This document shows, in pieces, positions 54,961 to 62,611 of a stretch of 64,000 bases of DNA. The position numbers and the translations under genes were made by a program. Source of the stretch: Lysinibacillus_B sp050613145 (GTDB lineage Bacteria; Bacillota; Bacilli; Bacillales_A; Planococcaceae); assembly GCF_050613145.1 (NCBI RefSeq), contig NZ_CP192507.1:124001-188000 (forward strand). Reading direction: 5' to 3'. Within the stretch, counting starts at the first letter, position 1. Every line of letters starts with the position of its first letter. The notes under the pieces are model-generated. The model saw nothing but the letters and a program-made list of their open reading frames with translations, did not search any database and was not told where the DNA came from.

Positions 54961-56898
54961 TTATAACTTACTTTCATTCCCAATCGATTGCTTTAACCAG
55001 CGAGTGGCTTCTACATAGTCTTGCGCAACCCCCAGACCTTTTTTATAGAGCATACCGAGTTGGAATTGTGCTTTTGTATGTCCTTGATTGGCCGCAAGTT
55101 TATACCATTTTGCCGCTTCTACATAGTCTTGTGGAACACCCTCACCATGTGTATGCATTTGGGCAAGTTGGAATTGTGCCTTTGCGAATCCAACATGGGC
55201 GGCCTGTTGAATCCATTTTGCCGCCTCTGTGTGATCCACTTTTACCCCTAGTCCTTTATCATAAATATTGCCGAGCTTGTATTTGGCTTCAATATGCCCT
55301 TGCTCAGCCGCTAGGCGATAACATTGGCGCGCTTCATCATAATTACGCGTCGTGCCAAGTCCATTTTCGTACAGTAATCCGAGTTCGAATTCAGCTTGTG
55401 GATGACTTTGATTGGCCGCAGCACGTAGCCATTTCAATGCTTCTGCGTAGTTTTGTGGAGCAAATTCACCGTGTAAATAAAATAGAGCCAGTTCATACTG
55501 TGCTTCCATGTGTCCTTTAATAGCCGCTCTTTTTAACCATTTAAAGGCGGCTTCTAATTGATTGTCTGCTTTATAAAGGAGTGCTAAATCAAAGCTTGCA
55601 CTAATATGTTCATTGGCGGCCGCCTTCGATAACCATTCTATTGCATGATTGATCGATTTTTTCGATGATTGCTGATTATAGAAAAGACCGAGTGAATATT
55701 GTGCATTCGTATGCCCTTCATTTGCCGCGACAGTAAGCCATTTAAGCGCTTCTTTTTCATTTTGTTGGACACCGTTTCCAGCTTTATAACAAAGAGCTAG
55801 TTGAAATTGTGCATTTGTATGTCCTTGCATCGCGGCTTTTAAAAACCATTGCGCCGCTTTTTGCATATTTTGTTCGACTCCGCGCCCTTTACTATATAAG
55901 TAGCCCAGATTGTACTGTGCACTTGGGTCATCTGCGTTTGCTGCTTGTTCAAACAGCTCCTTTGCTTTTTCGAAGCTTTGTGTGACACCAGAGCCGTTAT
56001 GATACAGGAAGCCTAAGTTATTTTGCGCACTCGTATTACCTTGGGCAGCCGATAATTGATACCATTTGGCGGCTTCATACAAATCGCGTGAAACCCCATT
56101 TCCTTGATTGTATAAGGAACCTAGATTATACTGCGCGTCCGCATTTCCGCTTTTGGCAGCCATTTCATATAATCTCACGGCCTGCTCGTAGTCTTGTGTG
56201 ACACCTTGACCAAGTTGATATAGTACGCCAAGTGAGTACTGAGCATTTGCATCCCCTTGCTCGGCGGCTAATGTATACCATTTAGCAGCTTCCTTATAGC
56301 TTTGCTTCACCCCGCGCCCGTGATTATAGAGCACCCCGAGATTGTATTGTGCACTCGCATTTCCCTTATTTGCCGCAACTAAAAACCACTGGGCGGCTGC
56401 TTCGAAATCATCCGCCGCAAAGTCTACATCCATCATAGTATGATTCGGTATTGTTTCATTCGGTTCATCGATGTTATAAAAAGCAGAAGCGGCTAATTGT
56501 TCTCCCTTTTTTATACGCTGTAAATACCATTCACAAATATCAATTAAATATTCAATAACAATTTTAGCTGCTTTAGAATGAATAACGTCATTCGAAGGTG
56601 TCGCCGTCATTTTATATACTAAATTCATGAGTAAATAGATGCGACGTGGATGAATTTTTGCGATAAAGTTTTTGTTGTTTAACAAAAGTCGAATCGCTGT
56701 ATGGGATACATGTTTATTCATTTCTTTTTCATATAAATCTCGGATTATAATGCCGAGTGTAACTTTTGATTTTTGCAGGGACAAGCTAGGATTCGAAATA
56801 GTATAGCGAGCAGCCGCCTGTAAGTGTTCAGCTAATGGTCGATGTGAGTCTGGTATGTTATTGCATAATTGTGTTAGTATATCCCGGTCAATCGCCAT
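54961..56898 (-). CDS. Sel1-repeat (TPR-like) protein, 645 aa
   Basis: This protein has an N-terminal helical region of ~150 residues, then about 13 Sel1-like repeats of 36 residues to the end. Each resembles AAKWYxLAAEQGxANAQYNL followed by GxLYxxGxGV. There is no signal peptide, so it is probably a cytoplasmic scaffold for protein-protein contacts. The repeats are similar in DNA too, so they are prone to expansion or contraction. The ATG at 56898 has AAGGGGGG upstream and is preferred to the start at 56919. Partners are unknown. Confidence 0.88.
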   Translation of the reverse strand: MAIDRDILTQLCNNIPDSHRPLAEHLQAAARYTISNPSLSLQKSKVTLGIIIRDLYEKEMNKHVSHTAIRLLLNNKNFIAKIHPRRIYLLMNLVYKMTATPSNDVIHSKAAKIVIEYLIDICEWYLQRIKKGEQLAASAFYNIDEPNETIPNHTMMDVDFAADDFEAAAQWFLVAANKGNASAQYNLGVLYNHGRGVKQSYKEAAKWYTLAAEQGDANAQYSLGVLYQLGQGVTQDYEQAVRLYEMAAKSGNADAQYNLGSLYNQGNGVSRDLYEAAKWYQLSAAQGNTSAQNNLGFLYHNGSGVTQSFEKAKELFEQAANADDPSAQYNLGYLYSKGRGVEQNMQKAAQWFLKAAMQGHTNAQFQLALCYKAGNGVQQNEKEALKWLTVAANEGHTNAQYSLGLFYNQQSSKKSINHAIEWLSKAAANEHISASFDLALLYKADNQLEAAFKWLKRAAIKGHMEAQYELALFYLHGEFAPQNYAEALKWLRAAANQSHPQAEFELGLLYENGLGTTRNYDEARQCYRLAAEQGHIEAKYKLGNIYDKGLGVKVDHTEAAKWIQQAAHVGFAKAQFQLAQMHTHGEGVPQDYVEAAKWYKLAANQGHTKAQFQLGMLYKKGLGVAQDYVEATRWLKQSIGNESKL

Positions 56899-57112
56899 AG
56901 AAATCCCCCCTTGTATCACAACGTTCTATCTCTCTCGATAAGTATTCTTTTTATCGGGTAGTTTAAGATAAATTCAATGTAAATTAGTATGATTTCCCAA
57001 ATATGTGCTCATAAAAGCCGTATAACAATGGAAGCCCATTGAATTCTTTTTCCAACAACTATACAATTTTAAGTAAATAATCGGATTTGTATTTGGGAGA
57101 GGGGCATACATA

Positions 57113-57820
57113 GTGGAAGATGTGATTGTCGTGATACCGACATTAAATCCTTTACCGTCGTTTATTTCCTTTGTGGAGCAGTTGAAAAAAACAGCTGTTA
57201 CGAAAATAATCATTGTTAATGATGGTAGTGAAGAAAAATATGCATCGATTTTTAATGAATTTCGACAAGACCAGCAATGCATTGTCATTGATCATCTCCA
57301 AAATAAAGGAAAAGGGAGCGCTTTAAAATCAGGTTTTCATTATATTTTGCAGCATGAAAAAGACATAGCAGGTGTATTGACAGTAGGAGCACATGGGCAA
57401 CATACGTTAAGCGATATACAATTGATGCTTGAATCGGCGAGATTGTTTTCAGACGGTATCGTGTTAGGGGTAAGGCGTTTTCGCTCCAGAGAAATGCCTA
57501 TGTTCAGCTTTCTTGGTAACCGAGCAGCGTCTATGTTGTTTGAATTGTTATTTCGTCGCAGATTACTCGATATTCAAACAGGGCTCCGCTATATTCCAAG
57601 GAGTGAATTAAGCTGGCTACGAAAAGTACCTGGAGAGCACTTTAATTTTGATACGAATATGTTAGTCGAGGCACTTCGTCGAGATGTCCCGATTTATGAG
57701 ATTCCGATTGGTCACGCCAAGGTACGTAAAAACTCTATTATGAATTATGATGAAATTATTGACCCCCAAAAAATGCTACAGCAAATATGGACGACTTTTT
57801 TAGGAGATCGGAAAGTATAA
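57113..57820 (+). CDS. Family 2 glycosyltransferase-like protein with degenerate DxD
   Basis: This 235-residue protein has the GT-A fold of dolichyl-phosphate-sugar synthase-like enzymes. VVIPTLNPLPSF is followed by IIIVNDGS (nucleotide binding), NKGKGSALKSGFHY, and LDIQTGLRYIPRS. The metal-binding motif, usually DADGQH in this group, reads GAHGQH, so both aspartates are missing. The protein may be inactive, metal-independent or have another role. It lacks C-terminal membrane helices. GTG start after GGGAGAGGGG. It stands alone. Confidence 0.78.
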   Translation: MEDVIVVIPTLNPLPSFISFVEQLKKTAVTKIIIVNDGSEEKYASIFNEFRQDQQCIVIDHLQNKGKGSALKSGFHYILQHEKDIAGVLTVGAHGQHTLSDIQLMLESARLFSDGIVLGVRRFRSREMPMFSFLGNRAASMLFELLFRRRLLDIQTGLRYIPRSELSWLRKVPGEHFNFDTNMLVEALRRDVPIYEIPIGHAKVRKNSIMNYDEIIDPQKMLQQIWTTFLGDRKV

Positions 57821-57901
57821 GTTGTACCGAGCGGTATCTTTCTAAAAAATAGACCAAATTGATTGTGAGTGAAACTTTTTTTGTCGTTTTTCGTACATAT
57901 T

Positions 57902-57970
57902 AATAAGTACTACAGGGCTACCATTTATAATCCTTGCAGGGAATTCATGATACTGTAGTACTTATTTTTG
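57902..57970 (+). terminator. Hairpin with long loop and T-tract
   Basis: AATAAGTACTACAG pairs perfectly with CTGTAGTACTTATT across a 37-base loop and is followed by TTTG. It lies just upstream of the YkvA-like gene, so a regulated leader is also possible. Confidence 0.55.
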
Positions 57971-57989
57971 TTTGAAGGGGGCGTTTTGT

Positions 57990-58394
57990 ATGGATGAAAA
58001 GCAGTCAATGGAACAAATGATTGAAGATAAAGAGCAACATTATTCAGAGAAAGATTTTTTCAAAACGCTAAAAAAATATGGAGCTAAACTCGGATTTAAA
58101 GGACTGCACACAGCAGCTACCTTATATACAGCACTAAAAAGTCCAAATATGTCAAAAGGCAATAAAATGATTATCCTTGGGGCATTAGGTTATTTCATTT
58201 TACCGTTAGATATGGTAGCAGATATTTTACCGGTTGTAGGTCTATCTGATGATTTAGTCGTCTTAACAACCGCGTTAGCCAAAGTGTTTATGAGTATGGA
58301 TGATGACATGAAAAATGATGCCCATGCGCTATTAAAGAAAACATTTGGTGAACGTTATGTATATGAAGAAGTAGACACAGTTGATATGCAATAG
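57990..58394 (+). CDS. YkvA-like DUF1232 membrane protein
   Basis: This 134-residue protein has the DUF1232 core GNKMIILGALGYFILPLDMV followed by ADILPVVGLSDDLVVLTTAL, one or two membrane-embedded segments with conserved Pro-Leu-Asp and Asp-Asp. The N-terminus is charged and helical. ATG 57990 has AAGGGGGC upstream and is preferred to an upstream start at 57972. The function of the family is unknown. A terminator follows. Confidence 0.85.
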   Translation: MDEKQSMEQMIEDKEQHYSEKDFFKTLKKYGAKLGFKGLHTAATLYTALKSPNMSKGNKMIILGALGYFILPLDMVADILPVVGLSDDLVVLTTALAKVFMSMDDDMKNDAHALLKKTFGERYVYEEVDTVDMQ

Positions 58395-58401
58395 GACAAG
58401 C

Positions 58402-58436
58402 AGATTTCGTCAATAGGGCGAAATCTTTTTATTTTT
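58402..58436 (+). terminator. Terminator of the YkvA-like gene
   Basis: AGATTTCG pairs with CGAAATCT and is followed by TTTTATTTTT. Confidence 0.85.
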
Positions 58437-58487
58437 AAAAAAATAGGTTATCGTAGTAATAAATAGTGTCAGGAGGGCGTAAATAAA

Positions 58488-58748
58488 ATGGAATATACAG
58501 ATCCAATGAAAAATCGCGTGAAGCGAATGGAGGGACAACTTCGAGGTGTTTTAAAAATGATGGAAGATGGAAAGGACTGTAAAGAGGTGATTACACAACT
58601 ATCCGCAGTACGTTCAGCAGTTGATCGTACAATTGGCGTCATTGTGAGCACAAACTTAGTCGAATGTGTGCGCCAAGCAGAAGGCGATGATGGAAAAGTA
58701 GATGAAGTGATTAAGGAAGCCGTTAATCTCGTTGTGAAAAGCCGCTAA
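58488..58748 (+). CDS. CsoR-family repressor, possibly persulfide-sensing (CstR-like)
   Basis: This 86-residue all-helical protein has the CsoR/FrmR pattern VKRMEGQLRGVLKMMEDGKD followed by C, then QLSAVRSAVDRTIGVIVSTN and LVEC. CsoR uses Cys-His-Cys to bind Cu(I). Here the first Cys and last Cys are present but the His position appears to be Asn (STNLVEC). Two cysteines without the histidine are typical of CstR-type persulfide sensors. No copper or sulfur gene is adjacent; the transglutaminase gene follows by 23 bp. Confidence 0.8.
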   Translation: MEYTDPMKNRVKRMEGQLRGVLKMMEDGKDCKEVITQLSAVRSAVDRTIGVIVSTNLVECVRQAEGDDGKVDEVIKEAVNLVVKSR

Positions 58749-58771
58749 CATGGATGGATTGGGGAGAGTGT

Positions 58772-59989
58772 ATGTTAAAGCGAATAACGATTCTTGTAAT
58801 TTTATTGGTGTTTGCAAAGCCTGCATATGACGTAGCAAAGGATTTTTTGGAAACGAATACAATCACAGTTGACGAGGCAGTTCTGCCTGTAACAACAGGA
58901 CAAATTACAAAAGACGCACAAATAACAACACAATCTGAACAACTAGCTACATTACCAACCGAAGTAACATCTGTAGAACAGATGGCAGATGCATTTTACT
59001 ATTATTTTAGCCGTTTTGAAACGAATTTTACGATTGAGTATAAGGGAAGTACAGCAGATATTGAGCGGATGTTAACACGCGCAACAGAAGATGCAGCAAA
59101 ACGTGATACGTACATTGAAGGGCATTTAAGCAATCGAGAAATGGAATATGAATATCGAAAAATGGATGCGACAATCCGTGTGAAGCAAAGTTATTTAACG
59201 AACCCATCACAGGAGCAAAGCGTGGGTGGACTAGTTGAATCCATTGTGGCAACACTCCAACCTGAACAGATGACGGATTTTGAAAAGGTGAAGTTTGTTA
59301 ACGATTATATTGTACAAAATACCATGTATAGTGAAGACAGTGTGACCAGTTCACATAGTGCGTATGCAGTGGCCTATGAAGGAAAAGGGGTATGCCAAGG
59401 CTACGCATTATTTGCTCAAAGATTACTACAGGCACTTGGTATGGAATCGATGTATGTTGTCGGTGAAGTATATACAGGTGGACATGCATGGAATCTCGTA
59501 AAGGTAGATGGTGAGTGGTACCATTTAGATACGACGTGGAATGACCCTGTACCGGATCGTGGAAATGGTGTACAGTATGATTATTTCTTATTAAATGATG
59601 CAGATATGGGAATCGATCATACGTGGCAAGCGGTAGATTATCCGAAGGCAACAAGCACAAAATATCGTTATATGCATGTTGTACAAGATAGCTATGAAAA
59701 GGATCATTACATTTATTTCAGTAATACAGCCGATAACAATAAACTGTATAAAGTGCATAAAGACACAGGTGAGAGCGAACGTGTAGCGGACGTCCGAGCA
59801 TTGTTTATTGTCGGTGCAGGGGACTGGCTATACTTTAGTAATTATTCAAATGGTGCATACTTATCCAAAGTGCGCTTAGACGGAACCGAACTCACGACAC
59901 TGCATAAAGAAGAAGTGAACAATTTATTCATCGAAGAAAATATGCTGTATTTTACAACAGCAGATGGATTAAAAAAGGCAGATCTTTAA
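58772..59989 (+). CDS. Exported transglutaminase-like protein with C-terminal beta-propeller-type repeats
   Basis: This 405-residue protein begins with a signal/anchor (ITILVILLVFAKPAYDVA). The middle carries a transglutaminase/protease-like core with the catalytic triad Cys-His-Asp in GKGVCQGYALFA, GGHAWNLVKVDG and YHLDTTWNDP. The C-terminal ~100 residues contain YxYFSN-type blades resembling DUF5050 (IYFSNTADNNKLYKVHKDTG, DWLYFSNYSNG). It probably acts at the cell surface, as a peptidase or crosslinking enzyme. ATG 58772 follows GGGGAGAG; the frame is open to 58754. Confidence 0.85.
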   Translation: MLKRITILVILLVFAKPAYDVAKDFLETNTITVDEAVLPVTTGQITKDAQITTQSEQLATLPTEVTSVEQMADAFYYYFSRFETNFTIEYKGSTADIERMLTRATEDAAKRDTYIEGHLSNREMEYEYRKMDATIRVKQSYLTNPSQEQSVGGLVESIVATLQPEQMTDFEKVKFVNDYIVQNTMYSEDSVTSSHSAYAVAYEGKGVCQGYALFAQRLLQALGMESMYVVGEVYTGGHAWNLVKVDGEWYHLDTTWNDPVPDRGNGVQYDYFLLNDADMGIDHTWQAVDYPKATSTKYRYMHVVQDSYEKDHYIYFSNTADNNKLYKVHKDTGESERVADVRALFIVGAGDWLYFSNYSNGAYLSKVRLDGTELTTLHKEEVNNLFIEENMLYFTTADGLKKADL

Positions 59990-60020
59990 ACTTACTAAGC
60001 ATTTGTTTAGTAAGTTTTTT
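59988..60020 (+). terminator. Terminator of the transglutaminase gene
   Basis: AAACTTACTAA pairs with TTAGTAAGTTT and is followed by TTT. It starts at the stop codon. Confidence 0.85.
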
Positions 60021-60040
60021 ACTGTTTGCTATGAAATGAT

Positions 60041-60102
60041 AAAAAAGAGATTCCATACAAAATAGTCGTTTTCATCACCACTATTTTGTATTAAGAATCT
60101 CA
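60041..60102 (-). terminator. Terminator of the minus-strand kinase/lyase operon
   Basis: GAGATTC and TACAAAATAGT pair with ACTATTTTGTA and GAATCTC around a 13-base loop. The six A's at 60041-60046 give a U-tract on the minus strand. Confidence 0.85.
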
Positions 60103-60113
60103 AGGATCGTAAT

Positions 60114-61058
60114 TTATTTATTTTTAGCTATGCAAGCTGTATGATAGGCTCTTTTAACGATATACTCAATCGGCTTTTCTTTACATAGCTCGAATTGCAC
60201 TTCAGGAAATAGTTTGTGTACGCTTTTTACGAACTTTTTGTAAATGGTAGGGTTATGTTTCAATACGCCGCCATTTATATAAAATGTGTGTGTCCCCGTA
60301 TGATAGCCTGCATTTTTTAATGTGGTTGTTGCCAGTAAGGCTAATTCCTGCGCTGATTCGTGAGCAATTCTCACAGCTACATCATCACCTTGCTCAATGG
60401 CTTGCTGTACATAAGCACCGAGACTAGCTAACTGTGCATTTGTATAATCAGCACGGTATAGCCAGTTCATAAGTGCGTCCACATCGGCTAACTGCTGATC
60501 ATGGAGTACCATATTCGTTAAAAGTGTTGGTTCATCACGACCATCTGCAGCGCGGAAAATAGACTTTGCTACTTGCCGACCAAGCCAGTAGCCGCTTCCT
60601 TCATCACCCGCACGATGGCCCCACCCACCTGCTCGCACCATTTTTGTGCCCGTATAACTAAAACAGATGGCGCCAGTGCCTGAAATAAGTAGGGTAGCAG
60701 GCTGCCCGTTTGCGAGCCCTAGTAGAGTCGCTTCCACATCGTTTTCTACAATTAGCTGCTGTGCAGTAAAAATAGAGTTTTCCATACTTGCTAAGGTGAT
60801 CTCACGTACGATACGGGCATCCTCTTTCGTATCAATGCCAGCGATAGCAAATACCGCTACGACAAGGTCACGTTCGGTAATAACAGTACTCGCCTGTGCT
60901 AATAACTGTTCAAAAACTTGTTGGACATGGTTCCGTCCAATTGCTTGATAGTTCGAGCCAGTGGACGTAGCAGAAAATAATTCCTGCCCCCCCGTTGTTC
61001 GAAGTGTTAAAGTTGTTTTCGTTGCTCCACCATCTACAGCTAACATGATTTGGCTCAA
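60114..61058 (-). CDS. BadF/BadG-type ATPase, probable N-acetylglucosamine-type sugar kinase
   Basis: This ~314-residue ASKHA kinase begins LAVDGGATKTTLTLRTTGG (phosphate 1). GTGAICFSY lies near residue 125, followed by GGWGHRAGDEGSGYWLGRQV and a C-terminal INGGVLKHNPTIY. This is the pattern of bacterial N-acetylglucosamine/N-acetylmuramic-acid kinases (NagK/MurK group), but the true substrate is not certain. The start is doubtful: TTG 61058 overlaps the upstream gene's stop (TTGA) with AAGGTTGGGA before it. TTG 61070 and ATG 61046 are alternatives. It is coupled to the lyase gene. Confidence 0.82.
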   Translation of the reverse strand: MSQIMLAVDGGATKTTLTLRTTGGQELFSATSTGSNYQAIGRNHVQQVFEQLLAQASTVITERDLVVAVFAIAGIDTKEDARIVREITLASMENSIFTAQQLIVENDVEATLLGLANGQPATLLISGTGAICFSYTGTKMVRAGGWGHRAGDEGSGYWLGRQVAKSIFRAADGRDEPTLLTNMVLHDQQLADVDALMNWLYRADYTNAQLASLGAYVQQAIEQGDDVAVRIAHESAQELALLATTTLKNAGYHTGTHTFYINGGVLKHNPTIYKKFVKSVHKLFPEVQFELCKEKPIEYIVKRAYHTACIAKNK

Positions 61059-62575
61059 TTTGTATCCCAACCTTGTAGCATACCGTCAAGTTTTTGTTCG
61101 GCTTGTAAAATAGCGTCTACTTTATCACGTACCCATTCTGCCATTGTGGCTGCATCATTTTCTGCTATTTTCAGTGAATGGCGCATCGTGTCAGGCGCTG
61201 GTCCACCTAGAAGTTTCCGCACATGAACGAAATACTCAGGCTTTAATGCGTTGTAGAAATCATTTTTAGCAATATGAAGAGGTTTCCCTGTCACTTCAAT
61301 CGATTTATCATTCGCCATTTCCCATGTCAAATTGGCAAGGGATTCTTCGCCTGCTTCCATTAATGTCCGAACACAGCGACTAACAATGCTGTGGGATTGA
61401 CGGAAAGAGATCTTTTCAGAGCGTACGAGTGTATCTGCTAACTCTGTCACATTGGCAAAGCTATTTTGCGCACGCTTTAATAAATTTTCTTTGTTTACAT
61501 TCATCGTAATGACTAAGCTACCAAATAACTTATAAACCCCAATTAGTCGGTCAATGGCACGCCATAAATAGGGCTGCATATCATCTTCTGTATCGACAAT
61601 ATCGCCAAATGGTGTGTTATGAATCATTTTTAACACCGTGTCTGTATCACCGACAACAGCTGATAAGAGGGAACGCGTATGCTCAATCGATACCGGGTTC
61701 CGTTTTTGTGGCATGATTGAGCTAATTTGTACGTACGGACTTGCTAGGCGGAATGCGTTGAATTCTTGCGTTGCCCATAGTAAGAAGTCCTGTGACGTAC
61801 GACCAAGATTGAGTGCGGCAAGCTGTACAACACTTGCAGCCTCTGCAATATAATCTGCACCAGCCACTGCATCCCAAGCATTTTCAATAATCCCGTCAAA
61901 GGCAAGCAACTCTTGCATACGCTCGCGGCTAATATTAAAGCCTGTTGTTGTTAACGCTGCAGCGCCCATACTACTTTTGTTAACCGTACTATAGGCGGCT
62001 TGTAAGCGACCAAAATCACGTGTTAACTGATTAATGACCGCTTTTAAATAGTGCGCAAACGTTGTTGGCTGTGCTTGCTGTGTATGCGTATAGCCAATCA
62101 TAATCGTATCGACATGCTCCTCAGCAAATGCAATCATTGAGGAGCGTAAATCTAACAGCTCTTGCATAAGTGATAGCAATTTTTTACGTAGAGTCATACG
62201 ATAAATCGCGATGCCCATATCATTGCGGCTTCTAGCAATGTGTAGATTCCCTGCTACATCACCGCCAAGCTCAATTAGTTTATTTTCAATACGGAAAAAT
62301 AAATCCTCAAATTGCGGATTATAGTCCTTCGTTTTGTAATATTCGATATCTAATTTTTTGATTGCCTTACCGATTTTCTTCGCGTCTTCCGTTGATACAA
62401 TCCCTTGTTCTTCTAACATTTTTAAATGGGCAATATGAATTTGCACCATCGATGTTAAAAAGTGTCGTTTGGCTTCGTCGTATGCAGGTTGCAAGACCAT
62501 TTGACGGTAGCTATTGGATGGAAAGTGAATGCCTTCTACTTCGTTGATATGATTTTTGTAATCTTGGAAAAACAT
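61055..62575 (-). CDS. Argininosuccinate-lyase-family enzyme
   Basis: This 506-residue protein belongs to the fumarase/aspartase superfamily. Conserved segments are NLHIARSRNDMGIAIYRM, IGYTHTQQAQPTTFAHYL and the flexible catalytic loop SSIMPQKRNPVSIEHTRS. It most resembles ArgH but is longer than usual (~460), and it is not beside argG. In its operon it lies between an ABC permease and a BadF-type kinase. That suggests breakdown of a transported compound rather than arginine synthesis, as with ArgH2/EDDS-lyase-like proteins. The role is inference. Confidence 0.85.
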   Translation of the reverse strand: MFFQDYKNHINEVEGIHFPSNSYRQMVLQPAYDEAKRHFLTSMVQIHIAHLKMLEEQGIVSTEDAKKIGKAIKKLDIEYYKTKDYNPQFEDLFFRIENKLIELGGDVAGNLHIARSRNDMGIAIYRMTLRKKLLSLMQELLDLRSSMIAFAEEHVDTIMIGYTHTQQAQPTTFAHYLKAVINQLTRDFGRLQAAYSTVNKSSMGAAALTTTGFNISRERMQELLAFDGIIENAWDAVAGADYIAEAASVVQLAALNLGRTSQDFLLWATQEFNAFRLASPYVQISSIMPQKRNPVSIEHTRSLLSAVVGDTDTVLKMIHNTPFGDIVDTEDDMQPYLWRAIDRLIGVYKLFGSLVITMNVNKENLLKRAQNSFANVTELADTLVRSEKISFRQSHSIVSRCVRTLMEAGEESLANLTWEMANDKSIEVTGKPLHIAKNDFYNALKPEYFVHVRKLLGGPAPDTMRHSLKIAENDAATMAEWVRDKVDAILQAEQKLDGMLQGWDTN

Positions 62576-62611
62576 AATTTAACCTGCCTCCATTACATGC
62601 TATAAAAATAG

